Source: Levilactobacillus wangkuiensis (lineage in GTDB: Bacteria > Bacillota > Bacilli > Lactobacillales > Lactobacillaceae). From it: a DNA stretch of 41,853 bases. The stretch is from positions 1-41,853 of the forward strand of contig NZ_BOLM01000022.1 in assembly GCF_016861605.1 (NCBI RefSeq), written 5' to 3'. The notes below the pieces were generated by a model. It saw only the letters and a program-made list of their open reading frames with translations, did no database searches and was not told the DNA's origin. Below, piece after piece: positions 30,122 through 38,103 of the stretch (position 1 is its first letter; the number at the start of each line of letters is the position of its first letter). Both the position numbers and the translations under genes were made by a program.

Positions 30122-30564
30122 TGGCTGCCTCCATAGATAACGATTGCTGAAGGAAACGGTGCCGCATCTTTTGATTCACCATGCAGTTCAAATTTAAGCC
30201 GTCCACGTAAAAAATTTATTTGTGCTTTCCCAAAAATGAAATCATGCCAGTAGCTGGTGTCTGTTCTTGCTGGGATAAGTAGCACAATATAACCATCATT
30301 TTTTTCGAGACTTTCCTCATAAGCTTTCTTAACCCATTTTTTTAATTCTCTACCGTATGGTGGGTTTAAAAATAGGTTACCTTTAAGCTCATGCCATGGC
30401 TTAGCAAGTGAGTTGTCTTCCTCGCTGAAAAAATTCTCACATTTGGTATTATCAGAACTCGCTGCTAGATCAAAACTAAAACGGTACTTGTCATTAAGCT
30501 TCTGAAAAAAGTCATGTGGCGTTTCCCAATAATTCTTTTCTGATGATAGCAATGCATTATTCAT
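30118..30564 (-). CDS. Phage N6-adenine DNA methyltransferase (Dam_2 type)
   Basis: This 148-residue protein has the pattern of small phage Dam enzymes: NYWETPHDFFQKLNDKYRFSFDLAAS, LFLNPPYGRELKKWV (catalytic NPPY) and IVLLIPARTDTSYWHDF. GGAGGGTGAAA supports the ATG at 30564 rather than 30675. With the D12-class enzyme at 27289, the phage carries two adenine methylases, probably for evading restriction. Confidence 0.9.
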   Translation of the reverse strand: MNNALLSSEKNYWETPHDFFQKLNDKYRFSFDLAASSDNTKCENFFSEEDNSLAKPWHELKGNLFLNPPYGRELKKWVKKAYEESLEKNDGYIVLLIPARTDTSYWHDFIFGKAQINFLRGRLKFELHGESKDAAPFPSAIVIYGGSQ

Positions 30565-30868
30565 TTTCACCCTCCAAGTCGCTTTTCTTAACAAACACGC
30601 CATCAATAATTTTTCCATCGCGATCTTTAATCGTGTTGTATGCTTCCTTGACACAATCATCAATCCTAAGCCCATTTTGCAGTGCGTAGATGGTCAATAC
30701 CACGAAGATGTCGCCTAAGCTATCAATCTGATTATCTCGCCATTCCTTGTTATGTGCTTCAGCAAGCTCGCCAACTTCTTCAACTAGCTTGATTAATTGC
30801 TTGTCACTACTTGATTTATCAAGGCCACGATTCTTAGCCCATGCTTCAATTGACTTTACATAATCCAT
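30557..30868 (-). CDS. MazG-like nucleotide pyrophosphohydrolase
   Basis: This 103-residue protein has the MazG-type metal-binding helices LIKLVEEVGELAEAH and DSLGDIFVVLTIYA. The family hydrolyses (d)NTPs, and phage versions may clear modified nucleotides or lower stress signals. It begins directly after the methylase remnant, whose last codons supply its GGAGG. Confidence 0.88.
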   Translation of the reverse strand: MDYVKSIEAWAKNRGLDKSSSDKQLIKLVEEVGELAEAHNKEWRDNQIDSLGDIFVVLTIYALQNGLRIDDCVKEAYNTIKDRDGKIIDGVFVKKSDLEGENE

Positions 30869-30991
30869 TTAATTAAATACCTCCATATTTTCAGCAATTT
30901 CTTTAATAACAGGCACTGTCACACTATTACCGGCCTATTTAATTCCTAGATGGAATCCACCAATTCCAGCAAATAGGTCAATTAATTTCAC
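30869..30991 (-). pseudogene. Internally deleted C5-cytosine DNA methyltransferase
   Basis: Starting at GTG 30991, the frame reads KLIDLFAGIGGFHLGIK (motif I of C5 methylases) and then meets TAG at 30935-30937. Immediately after it, in the same frame, comes AGNSVTVPVIKEIAENM (motif X, the usual C-terminus) and a TAA. The whole middle, including the PCQ and ENV motifs and target-recognition domain, is missing. Only the two ends of a gene normally ~300-400 codons long remain. Confidence 0.85.
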
Positions 30992-31395
30992 TGTTCTGCC
31001 TCCCGTAGCTTTTCTCGCATACAGTGCACCCAATCCTTGTCGCGACCCATAACACTAGCGACTCCTTGGTTGTTAGGACGATTCATATGTTTAACGTTGT
31101 ATTTTAGCTGTATCAATTCATCTGGTGTGGCTTGATAATCCAATTCGTCACGTCTTTTCATTCTTCCACGTAATTGCTGTATATATTGCGGTGTCTTCGA
31201 CCGTTCTTGTGCAATATATTTGTTGGTGTATCCGTGTAAAATAAGGTGGCGTAGAATCTTATTTTCAGCTGTGTGCTGTTCTTCAGTTTGACCGCGGACC
31301 TCCTTTTTAACATTTTCCGGCCAATCATCTGGATTGTCGCCATATTTGGCATAAGCAGCTCTGATTGCGGCCGCCATTTTCTTGTTTGATGACAT
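30988..31395 (-). CDS. Hypothetical HTH-like protein
   Basis: This 135-residue protein (MSSNKKMAAAIRAAYAKYG...) has two short helix-turn-helix-like segments: NKYIAQERSKTPQYIQQLRGRMKR and GVASVMGRDKDWVHCMREKLRE. AGGAG at nine bases fixes 31395. It may be a small DNA-binding regulator. I do not know a named family. Confidence 0.6.
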   Translation of the reverse strand: MSSNKKMAAAIRAAYAKYGDNPDDWPENVKKEVRGQTEEQHTAENKILRHLILHGYTNKYIAQERSKTPQYIQQLRGRMKRRDELDYQATPDELIQLKYNVKHMNRPNNQGVASVMGRDKDWVHCMREKLREAEQ

Positions 31396-31397
31396 AA

Positions 31398-31565
31398 TCA
31401 ATCGCTCCTTTCACGGCTCTGGATAGCCGTAACCACATACTCACCATGAATAAAGGCAACTTCAACATGTTCTATCTGAAATCCTAAGGGAGCTTCCGTG
31501 TGGGCCCGTTCAACCAGTCGATCTAAATTTGTGCCATGAAACACTTCCCATACTCGCTCAATCAT
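31398..31565 (-). CDS. Small hypothetical protein
   Basis: This 55-residue protein (MIERVWEVFHGTNLDRLVERA ... AFIHGEYVVTAIQSRERSD) is a beta-helix-beta-like sequence. It starts in an ATGA overlap with the replisome organiser stop and carries the ribosome site of the next gene in its last codons. No family is recognised. Confidence 0.65.
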   Translation of the reverse strand: MIERVWEVFHGTNLDRLVERAHTEAPLGFQIEHVEVAFIHGEYVVTAIQSRERSD

Positions 31566-32500
31566 GTAGTTTCCTCTTCCCTTTCACTATTCCGTTGATC
31601 TAGCTTAGCCATGCGCTGTTTAAGTGCTGCTTGCTGTTCTGGTGTCAGCTTTTTCTTAGTTGCAGTTGGTGCCTGTTCCGTAGCCCAATCTGGTAGCGTT
31701 TCTTTAGTCCTTACCTGCTTATTAGCCTTAAACTTCCGGTTGGCTTCAGCTGCTAGCCGATCATACTTATCTCGTAACTTCTTACCCGATAAAATGTTAG
31801 CTTGCCAAAAATCATTGTTCTGGCACCAATCCACCATATTATCCAGCTTGTCATAGTCCCGTTTATCTCGATCATGAGCTAAGCGAATATCATTTGCCCA
31901 ATGCTGTAAATTAGGTTGCTTGAAATCCGGGTTATTCTCTCGGATTTTTCCTAAGAGATGTTGAGCAATTTGATAAGGCCGATCATCAGGTCCGTACTTC
32001 GGCTTGTCCGAATGCGGACTATTGTTTTTATTCTTATCTCTAATCTCTAATCTCTTATCTCTAATCTCTGGTGTACTTTTGTCGTACATTTGTACACTTT
32101 TAATTTTTTTAACCGATTTAAGCTTGTCACGATAGGCTTTAACCCGTTCAGCCTCCGTGCTAGATTTTCCAACAAAAAGTTGAATGTCATTCATAAAAAT
32201 TGCTCCATCATCTAGCACTTCAACTAAGCCTAAAGCCTTAAACTTTTCGATTGCGTCTTTAACTTCGCCTACGCTATGGTTGGTAACCGTGGCCAACATT
32301 TCAGCCTTATATGGGATTCTATTTTTAAAAAGCAATGCGCCATTCCCTTGAAGACTCTTCAAATACATCTTTAGCAAAATATCAGAATAAACGTATCCTT
32401 CGTTCTTGCCGCTATTGTAGTTTTGAAGAATTTTTAGCTCGTCGCTTTCAAAAAAATTATCCTTTAGCTTTAGGTAATAGTATTTTTTGTTATCAGACAT
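31562..32500 (-). CDS. Phage replisome organiser (DnaD-like)
   Basis: This 312-residue protein has an N-terminal domain (YYYLKLKDNFFESDELKILQN ... YSDILLKMYLKSL ... ALGLVEVLDDGAIF) typical of the phage replisome organiser N-terminus, a winged-helix origin binder. A charged linker with repeats (residues ~140-160) and a C-terminal half with DNA-replication-like helices follow. It binds the phage origin and recruits the host helicase. The internal DNA repeats at 32035-32069 may be that origin. Confidence 0.85.
   Translation of the reverse strand: MSDNKKYYYLKLKDNFFESDELKILQNYNSGKNEGYVYSDILLKMYLKSLQGNGALLFKNRIPYKAEMLATVTNHSVGEVKDAIEKFKALGLVEVLDDGAIFMNDIQLFVGKSSTEAERVKAYRDKLKSVKKIKSVQMYDKSTPEIRDKRLEIRDKNKNNSPHSDKPKYGPDDRPYQIAQHLLGKIRENNPDFKQPNLQHWANDIRLAHDRDKRDYDKLDNMVDWCQNNDFWQANILSGKKLRDKYDRLAAEANRKFKANKQVRTKETLPDWATEQAPTATKKKLTPEQQAALKQRMAKLDQRNSEREEETT
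32035..32069. repeat. 7-bp tandem repeats within the replisome organiser gene
   Basis: The heptamer TCTCTAA (with one TCTCTTA) is repeated about five times in phase. Origins of lactobacillus and lactococcal phages often lie inside the replisome organiser gene as short iterons, so this is a candidate origin. It encodes the Arg/Asp-rich linker EIRDKRLEIRDK. Confidence 0.4.
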
Positions 32501-33202
32501 TTATTTACTTTCACCTCGGTAATTTCCTCTAACTCCAATTTTTCTCAACGTTTCTTCGTCCAACTTAATCCCGGCAACTGGAATGTGATACTTCTCGCCA
32601 AACGCTGTCGGCCCGATTTTGTGCCATTCTGTATGGTGCTCACGACACAAACAGTTAACTCGTAGTTGCGTATGGTCAAGATGATTCCGATCGCGGCCAG
32701 ATCCAACCGTATCAACGTGGTTAATATCCGAATGTTCACGGCCACACACCATGCACCGACGATGGCGGCAACACTGATATTGGTAATATTCTTGCTCTCT
32801 CGGTAGCAATTCATAGCCTTGTTTGAACGGTACACGCCACGTAAACATGAAGTCGATAACTAGGTCGAGTAACACGTTAGCATCGCTCACGGACGATTCT
32901 GTCGTGTCTGACAGGCTAATCTCATTACCGTTGGTATACTCACGATATTGGCCATAAAACATTGCTTTCAGGAAGTCTTGCGGCACCACGAAGTAATCAG
33001 CAATATCATTTAGCAGGGCAAAGAATAGACGCCGTTGTTGTGGCCTAGCTTTGCGTGTATCGGCTAGTTCCCAATCCAGGTAAAGTTGGTCACGTGAACC
33101 GCTAACGGTCTCGATATGGTCTAAATTTGGCTGGTGGTCAAGCTCAACTAACAAGTATGACTTGCCATTACGTTCAAAGTATTTTGATCGTGACCGCTGC
33201 AT
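32501..33202 (-). CDS. Putative HNHc nuclease of the recombination module
   Basis: This 233-residue protein has an N-terminal half with KARPQQRRLFFALLNDIADYF and a C-terminal Cys/His nuclease region: CCRHRRCMVCGREHSDINHVDTVG and CLCREHHTEWH. This matches the phage HNHc_6-type proteins beside SSB and ERF, thought to act in recombination. It ends next to the replisome organiser start. Confidence 0.82.
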   Translation of the reverse strand: MQRSRSKYFERNGKSYLLVELDHQPNLDHIETVSGSRDQLYLDWELADTRKARPQQRRLFFALLNDIADYFVVPQDFLKAMFYGQYREYTNGNEISLSDTTESSVSDANVLLDLVIDFMFTWRVPFKQGYELLPREQEYYQYQCCRHRRCMVCGREHSDINHVDTVGSGRDRNHLDHTQLRVNCLCREHHTEWHKIGPTAFGEKYHIPVAGIKLDEETLRKIGVRGNYRGESK

Positions 33203-33216
33203 TTAATCACCTCAAA

Positions 33217-33648
33217 TCAGAATGGTAACGAATCATCGGTAATGTCAACATTGCCATCGTTGTTGGCAAACGGATCACTTGTATTATTTTGCGGCCGGTT
33301 GTTTTGACAACTACCGTTACCAGTAGAGTTTTTTGATTCCAAGAACGAGAAGTTTTCAACAATAACTTCTGTGACGTATACGCGTTGGCCTTGCTGATTT
33401 TCATAGTTACGTGTTTGAATAGGTCCTTCAATGCCGACGAGAGAACCCTTGTGGAAAAAGTTGGCAAAGTTTTCTGCCGACTTACGCCAGATAACACAAC
33501 TAACAAAATCAGCTTCGCGCTCACCTTGTTGATTGGTGAACCGCCGATCAACGGCCAGATTGAAAGTAGCTACAGCAGTACCGCCTTGCGTATACCGTAA
33601 ATCCACATCACGGGTTAGTCGTCCGGTCAAAACTACTCGATTAATCAT
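33217..33648 (-). CDS. ssb: Single-stranded DNA-binding protein
   Basis: This 143-residue protein has the OB-fold start [20 protein letters not shown] and ends in the acidic tip DDSLPF used to bind partner proteins. The start at 33648 is preferred over 33666. It coats ssDNA during phage replication and annealing. It overlaps the ERF gene by 8 bp. Confidence 0.95.
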   Translation of the reverse strand: MINRVVLTGRLTRDVDLRYTQGGTAVATFNLAVDRRFTNQQGEREADFVSCVIWRKSAENFANFFHKGSLVGIEGPIQTRNYENQQGQRVYVTEVIVENFSFLESKNSTGNGSCQNNRPQNNTSDPFANNDGNVDITDDSLPF

Positions 33649-34324
33649 TTGAATTCCCCTCCTCACTTTGTTTTTTTAATTGAACAGTCACTAGGCTGAT
33701 CAGTTGGTTAGCACCATCATGCGTCAAGTCGTTGACCTGGCTAACGTTTAATTTTTCCAGATAACCGTTTCTAACAGCTTCAATTGGGGCGCTTGCTGCC
33801 TTACTCATTGCCTCAAACAATCCATTAAGTGTTGTGGTCTGCTGTTTAGTTACAGGCACGGGTTGACGATTGTTTTGTTGTGTACCATTATTCCTATAAG
33901 CTGGTTGTTGTGCCGTACGGTTATTAGGAGCCGCTTTAGTTGCCTGCTGTCCATCGTCATCTTTAGAAGCAGATACGCCAAATGCTGCTGATAAACTATA
34001 TCGTCGTGCATAAGTTTCAGCAGAGCCGAATGCCTGCGCGTCTTTACGCTGCACTGGCATGCTAAGTGGATTGTAAATAATGTACTCGCCACTAGCATCA
34101 AACAGCATAGTCGTAATAGAGACACCATTAGGATCGCTGGTCGCTTCCTGCGTATAACCTAACGTATCTGGCAGCGCCCTATCTACTGCAGCGGTTAAGT
34201 CTTCCAAAGTTACATAATTCCCATAATGGCTTTTTCCATCTTTACTTGGTTGTGCTTTGAGTAAATTCTTACGGAATTGTGCCATACTAGTAGCCAAGTT
34301 TTTAATTGATTCGCTTTTTTCCAT
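33641..34324 (-). CDS. erf: ERF-family single-strand annealing protein
   Basis: This 227-residue protein is a typical ERF recombinase ([43 protein letters not shown]). It anneals complementary strands for phage recombination and genome circularisation. The C-terminal linker is Gln/Asn-rich. GGAGGAAG precedes the ATG. Confidence 0.93.
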   Translation of the reverse strand: MEKSESIKNLATSMAQFRKNLLKAQPSKDGKSHYGNYVTLEDLTAAVDRALPDTLGYTQEATSDPNGVSITTMLFDASGEYIIYNPLSMPVQRKDAQAFGSAETYARRYSLSAAFGVSASKDDDGQQATKAAPNNRTAQQPAYRNNGTQQNNRQPVPVTKQQTTTLNGLFEAMSKAASAPIEAVRNGYLEKLNVSQVNDLTHDGANQLISLVTVQLKKQSEEGNSND

Positions 34325-34333
34325 AACTTCCTC

Positions 34334-34819
34334 CTACTTAATCCGAATCGACCGCGTCTGTACTAACTTTGCGCCAGGGACCTCTTCACCATCATTGAGC
34401 GCCTGTTTAATGGCCGTTTTATCCAGTTTCTTTTCTACCTCGGTAAATTCATCAGGAATAATTTTATCGTCCGTCACAGCAACGCTAACGGGGTTATTTT
34501 GAATCCAAATAGATAAGTCAATATCTTTGACTTTGTCCTTGCCTGCTGTTTCCATTCCGTGCTGTAATGCCAATTTAAGCCGACTAATATTATTGGATAA
34601 AATACGTTTTCGGTCTTGGTCGTGGCTTATTTTTTCTGTCAGTTGCTTCTTGTCAGCTACCAGCTGTTTAATAACTTTACCGTAGCCAATTGCTTTATCA
34701 GCAATGCTGTCTTGTAAACTTTCAATTGTGTCAGCAAACAGTTGCTGATCTTCTGGTTTGGCACTATTTGCCAGTTCAACGACTTGCAATAAATTGCCTT
34801 CAAGTTCGTATAGATTCAT
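34334..34819 (-). CDS. Siphovirus Gp157 family protein
   Basis: This 161-residue protein has a long helical first half (KQLVADKKQLTEKISHDQDRKRILSNNISRLKLALQ) and a C-terminal segment with VTDDKIIPDEF and KTAIKQALNDGEEVPGAKLVQTRSI. This is the standard Gp157 pattern found beside ERF and SSB. The family has been linked to phage resistance in Streptococcus thermophilus, but its mechanism is not known. Confidence 0.9.
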   Translation of the reverse strand: MNLYELEGNLLQVVELANSAKPEDQQLFADTIESLQDSIADKAIGYGKVIKQLVADKKQLTEKISHDQDRKRILSNNISRLKLALQHGMETAGKDKVKDIDLSIWIQNNPVSVAVTDDKIIPDEFTEVEKKLDKTAIKQALNDGEEVPGAKLVQTRSIRIK

Positions 34820-34821
34820 GC

Positions 34822-35034
34822 TTATTCCTCCTCCAAATTGGGCGACCAGGCAACAAGCTCGTCGCTGATACTATATAGACGATCAATCTCATCATTGCTA
34901 AGCCGATCATTCTCGGCCAACAATTGAGCTTCCTTGAACAGATCAGATTTAATGTCATCTAGTTCAGCTAAATTAGTAACAACCACTGCCTTAGGCTGGA
35001 AACGGCTGCTTGTGTGTACCTTGACTACGTCCAT
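34822..35034 (-). CDS. Small acidic hypothetical protein
   Basis: This 70-residue acidic helical protein (ELDDIKSDLFKEAQLLAENDRLSNDEIDRLYSISDEL) has GAGGTG before its ATG and is packed between neighbours. No family is recognised. Confidence 0.65.
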   Translation of the reverse strand: MDVVKVHTSSRFQPKAVVVTNLAELDDIKSDLFKEAQLLAENDRLSNDEIDRLYSISDELVAWSPNLEEE

Positions 35035-35420
35035 GAGATCACCTCCGCACCTTTGAACTCTTCCATAATTTCCGCAAGGTTCCCGTAGTCATAGTCGATT
35101 GGGTCACCGTAGTCCTCATGTTCGTTGTCTAGGAAGTCGTGCATCGAAGCGGCGTCATCCATGACGTACCTGCCATCGTCAAGCGTCCAGTACTTCTCGC
35201 CGTAGATTAGCGGGAATCCGTCAACGTCATACGTTTGCTTGTCCTCAGCGGAATCCTTATCCAAGCGATTCATGTAGTTGTTGAGGTCAAACGTTGCATG
35301 GTCTGGTGCAATCATTGAAGCCACCGTCCTTCTGTAGTAGAATTGAAATAGGATAGTTTTGACAAACGTTTCATCTTTTCGAGTTCTGGCGGCCAGGTCA
35401 GGGCTCTTTTTTTGTGCCAT
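35025..35420 (-). CDS. Acidic hypothetical protein
   Basis: This 131-residue protein starts at MAQKKSPDLAARTRKDETF. The ATG at 35420 comes just after the stop of the upstream membrane peptide, whose last codons carry GAGGAAAG. The second half is strongly acidic (DYGDPIDYDYGNLAEIMEEF). An alternative start is 35315. No family is recognised. Confidence 0.6.
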   Translation of the reverse strand: MAQKKSPDLAARTRKDETFVKTILFQFYYRRTVASMIAPDHATFDLNNYMNRLDKDSAEDKQTYDVDGFPLIYGEKYWTLDDGRYVMDDAASMHDFLDNEHEDYGDPIDYDYGNLAEIMEEFKGAEVISWT

Positions 35421-35424
35421 AATT

Positions 35425-35583
35425 TCACTTGCTTTCCTCGATTCCAAAAAAGTTTTTCCAAAATGGTGCCCATCCGCCGGCACGCACCACTGACTTCCGA
35501 AGCTGATAACCGGCTGAGGCGATCAATACAATTACTGTTAGCCAGAATGTTGGAAAGCCAATTAGCAGGTAAACTTCGTACAT
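35425..35583 (-). CDS. Small single-pass membrane protein
   Basis: This 52-residue protein MYEVYLLIGFPTFWLTV... has one membrane segment (FPTFWLTVIVLIASAGY) and a basic, aromatic tail (APFWKNFFGIEESK). AAAGGA precedes the ATG. Membrane peptides in this early region sometimes act in superinfection exclusion, but nothing in the sequence proves it. Confidence 0.6.
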   Translation of the reverse strand: MYEVYLLIGFPTFWLTVIVLIASAGYQLRKSVVRAGGWAPFWKNFFGIEESK

Positions 35584-35598
35584 ATAACCATTCCTTTC

Positions 35599-35697
35599 TT
35601 ATCTTGTAATCAGCAACGTAACAATCACTGATACAATCGCTGGAACCAATACTCGGCTGATGATCAGCCATGTTAATTCGTGACTATTTTTTTGCAA
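35599..35697 (-). CDS. Possible 32-residue membrane peptide, Fst/TxpA-like
   Basis: The peptide MQKNSHELTWLI... reads from a TTG at 35697 with AAAGGA at 8-9 nt. It has one hydrophobic segment (ISRVLVPAIVSVIVTLLITR). The pattern hydrophobic-R-x-L-x-P-x-I/V-V resembles small type I toxins of lactobacilli and enterococci. No antisense antitoxin RNA has been demonstrated. Coding is uncertain. Confidence 0.35.
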   Translation of the reverse strand: MQKNSHELTWLIISRVLVPAIVSVIVTLLITR

Positions 35698-35755
35698 ATT
35701 ATGTTGTCCTTTCCGTTGTATACTTGAGTTACTCCAATTGATCGAGGTGATACTG

Positions 35756-35962
35756 ATGCATTGTCCTCTTTGTAACAGCACAAATATTGCAAATGTTAAA
35801 GCTCCAGCAGAATGTGATTGCTTTGCTTTAATGCCTTTAGACTCAGAGAAAAAAACCATTCACGCTGATTCACCAATTCCTGTTCAGCTTTTTGCTTGCA
35901 CTAATTGTGGTCACGTGTTTATGCACTCGGATTTTTTCGTTGGGAAGAAAATTGAGCATTAG
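35756..35962 (+). CDS. Zinc-ribbon protein on the opposite strand
   Basis: This 68-residue protein has MHCPLC and ACTNCGHVF, two CxxC pairs about 40 residues apart, forming a probable zinc ribbon. GAGGTG lies six bases before the ATG. It is one of few plus-strand genes in the lytic region and converges with the next gene, overlapping it by 44 bp. It may be a small lysogenically expressed gene. Confidence 0.6.
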   Translation: MHCPLCNSTNIANVKAPAECDCFALMPLDSEKKTIHADSPIPVQLFACTNCGHVFMHSDFFVGKKIEH

Positions 35963-36143
35963 TCACATATGGCGCTTGTACCTCTGCTTTTCCTACGTCA
36001 AGACTGCCATCCGCCAACATTTTAATTCTCGTTTTTTTGATAGAATCCGTTAGATTTTTTCTATCAGATAAGGCTTCCGTGTTACTTGCGATAACACGGA
36101 GGTCTTTTTCAATTGCCCACAAAACGTTAATCAGTTTCTTCAT
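35919..36143 (-). CDS. Small helical hypothetical protein
   Basis: This 74-residue protein starts MKKLINVLWAIEKDLRVIASNTEAL and has AAGGAGG before the ATG. It lies directly after the antirepressor. The C-terminal end overlaps the convergent zinc-ribbon gene. No family is recognised. Confidence 0.6.
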   Translation of the reverse strand: MKKLINVLWAIEKDLRVIASNTEALSDRKNLTDSIKKTRIKMLADGSLDVGKAEVQAPYVTNAQFSSQRKNPSA

Positions 36144-36155
36144 GTTTTTTCCTCC

Positions 36156-36860
36156 TTATGCTGTCTGTTCAACCTTAGTCATGATCCCCTTTGATTCAAG
36201 AAAGTCATAAAGGAAACGTTGCCCTTTTTGTGTCCACTTCATGGTGTTGCGAACTTGTTCCAGTCCTTTACTGTCCTTATATGGAAATGGTTCAACGTGC
36301 GTATATCCCAGATTCTGATACTTGGCATACAGTAGCCATGTTTTGCCTTGTTTGTATTGAATGCCTAATCCATGCAACAGCTTGTTAAATTCACGTGTTG
36401 AGTAGCCGTAGTTCTTAGCGATTACCGATGTTGTTTCCAATCCTGGATTAGCTAACATCTTATCGGTGTAGTCTGCTTTAGGCTGCAGCACTGAAATTTT
36501 TTCTGCTTGGTCAGCGGCCAAACGTAATGCTTCTGGCAACGTAGATGGCACTTGGAATTTAACTTGCTGTTCCATCTCGTTGAACGCATCAATGTACTGC
36601 AGCTTGAATTGAAGCGCTTTGCTACCAGTGAATCCCATTGCTAGTAAGGTGAAACCATCACGATTCATGTAATATCCGCGTCTGTTCCGACCATAAGAAT
36701 CGGGTAAATTGGTTTCCGAGAACATCTGCGCAAAATTGCGCACATCTTTCAGGTCGTCAATTGCTCGCAACACATCACGGTGATTCTTACCAAATGTTTC
36801 TGCTACTTGCAGGCTACTAGTAACTGCTTGTTTGTCTTTCATAATTACTAATTCATTCAT
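36156..36860 (-). CDS. ant: Phage antirepressor, Rha N-terminus with KilAC/ANT C-terminus
   Basis: This 234-residue protein has a Rha-type N-terminal domain (VTSSLQVAETFGKNHRDVLRAIDDL ... NRDGFTLLAMGFTGSKALQFKLQYIDAFNEME) and an ANT/KilAC domain (NYGYSTREFNKLLHGLGIQYKQGKTWLLY, KWTQKGQRFLYDFL). Such proteins relieve CI repression or act as early regulators. AGGA at nine bases supports 36860 over 36869. It is the first gene after cro. Confidence 0.9.
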   Translation of the reverse strand: MNELVIMKDKQAVTSSLQVAETFGKNHRDVLRAIDDLKDVRNFAQMFSETNLPDSYGRNRRGYYMNRDGFTLLAMGFTGSKALQFKLQYIDAFNEMEQQVKFQVPSTLPEALRLAADQAEKISVLQPKADYTDKMLANPGLETTSVIAKNYGYSTREFNKLLHGLGIQYKQGKTWLLYAKYQNLGYTHVEPFPYKDSKGLEQVRNTMKWTQKGQRFLYDFLESKGIMTKVEQTA

Positions 36861-36875
36861 GTGGTTCATTCCTTT

Positions 36876-37127
36876 CTATACTGGTTGTTCGATAGGAAAC
36901 TTCGGTTTTTCCGAAGTCGGGTTTAAAAAAATATCGTTTACAGAAACATGCAAAGCTTTTGCCAGTTCATCTAGTCGATCATAGTTAGCCTTTCGTAGTG
37001 AATAAACATCACTTTCATAGCTAGAAATCGTCCGTTCAGTAATGCCCGTTTCCCTTGATAGATCAGCCTTTGACATGCCTCTAATTCCTCGCCATTGCGA
37101 AAGAGTAAACTTTTCTTCCTTAACCAT
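36876..37127 (-). CDS. cro: Cro-like HTH repressor
   Basis: This 83-residue HTH_3 protein (MSKADLSRETGITERTISSYE) is divergent from cI. GAGGAGATG precedes the start. It competes with CI at the shared operators. Its last codons contain a full copy of the operator palindrome (36899-36918), encoding TSEKPKF. Confidence 0.88.
   Translation of the reverse strand: MVKEEKFTLSQWRGIRGMSKADLSRETGITERTISSYESDVYSLRKANYDRLDELAKALHVSVNDIFLNPTSEKPKFPIEQPV
36899..36918. promoter_or_regulatory. Operator copy inside the cro gene
   Basis: The 20-bp sequence ACTTCGGTTTTTCCGAAGTC is identical to the operator at 37164-37183, with inverted half-sites ACTTCGG/CCGAAGT. It lies in the 3' end of cro, 246 bp from the upstream operator. 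It could allow CI looping or a roadblock, or it could work as an RNA hairpin between cro and the antirepressor. Confidence 0.6.
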
Positions 37128-37156
37128 CGCTTCATCTCCTCTTGTTTACAGTTACT

Positions 37157-37256
37157 AATATACACTTCGGTTTTTCCGAAGTCAACCTGAAAAATCGGAA
37201 AATCCGAAATTGTGTTTCGGAAATACCTTTCGGTTTTTATGAAACAATGCTATAAT
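37157..37256. promoter_or_regulatory. Genetic switch: PR, PRM-like promoter and operators
   Basis: On the minus strand TTGACT (37180-37185) and TATATT (37157-37162) are 17 bp apart and read toward cro. The operator ACTTCGG-N6-CGAAGTC type palindrome at 37164-37183 fills that spacer and overlaps the -35 box. A second site (TCGGAAAATCCGA, 37195-37207) and TTCGG half-sites near 37216 and 37230 follow. Toward cI, TATAAT is at 37251-37256 with only a weak -35 (TTTCGG, 37228-37233), suggesting activation by CI. Confidence 0.75.
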
Positions 37257-37287
37257 TAGCTTATAAATTAAGGGAGGGAAATTAAAA

Positions 37288-38010
37288 ATGTTTTCTGATA
37301 ATCTGAAATACCTGCGAGAGAAAAATAATATGAGTCAAATTGAACTTGCTATAAAGTTGGGACGTAAGAGTACCTCCTCAATCAGCGAATGGGAAAAAGG
37401 AAAATATCAGCCAAAAGCTGGTGTGCTTTCTGATATTGCACACATTTTTAATGTTAATTTAGATGATCTCATGAACAAAGATTTGCGCAATGAGAACGAG
37501 GTGTCCTCTCCTAAGCTTGATGTGTTAAGTATTTTTAATCAACTAAACCTAAAACGTCAACAAGCTTCTTACAATTACATTTCTAATCAATTAAAGGAAC
37601 AGCAAAACAATAATCAAAACGTCATCAAGTTCCCTAAAGACGATGACACCCTCGAAATTACCGCCAACGGTGTCCTCTCTGCTGGCGTTGGTGAGTTCCT
37701 TGATGATTCTACTAAGCCATTCACTGTAACCGTACACAAGCCTGTTCCTAGCGATTACGACTATGCCTTCCAGATCAACGGCCACTCAATGGAGCCTGTC
37801 TACCAGGACAAGCAAGTGGTATTTGTCAAAAAGGAAGACGATTACCGTGATGGTCAGATCATTGCCGCGGTTATGGACGGTTGTGCGTATCTGAAAAAGC
37901 TGTCAGTAGTTGATGGTGAGGCTACGCTGGTATCACTCAACCCACAATATCCTAATATCAAAGTTGATAAAGAAACTGGCGTCAAAGTATTAGGCGTTGT
38001 ATTTAGTTAA
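37288..38010 (+). CDS. cI: CI-like repressor with S24/LexA-type autocleavage domain
   Basis: This 240-residue protein has an N-terminal HTH (MSQIELAIKLGRKSTSSISEWEKG) and a C-terminal LexA-type peptidase domain. The self-cleavage site is Ala122-Gly123 in LSAGVGEF, the serine is Ser167 in NGHSMEP and the lysine is near 203 in YLKKL. It maintains lysogeny and would be inactivated by RecA on DNA damage. GGGAGGG precedes the ATG. Confidence 0.92.
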   Translation: MFSDNLKYLREKNNMSQIELAIKLGRKSTSSISEWEKGKYQPKAGVLSDIAHIFNVNLDDLMNKDLRNENEVSSPKLDVLSIFNQLNLKRQQASYNYISNQLKEQQNNNQNVIKFPKDDDTLEITANGVLSAGVGEFLDDSTKPFTVTVHKPVPSDYDYAFQINGHSMEPVYQDKQVVFVKKEDDYRDGQIIAAVMDGCAYLKKLSVVDGEATLVSLNPQYPNIKVDKETGVKVLGVVFS

Positions 38011-38103
38011 ATGAGTGGTTGACATTAAGACGGATATATTTAGTTCTTTTCAAAGAACTTGTTTAAATGTAGAATGAAATCATTCAGAAAGGAGGGAGCG
38101 CTA

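Noticed and set aside
30988..30991. Intact C5 methyltransferase
   Set aside because: Only motif I and motif X remain, separated by TAG, so it cannot be functional.
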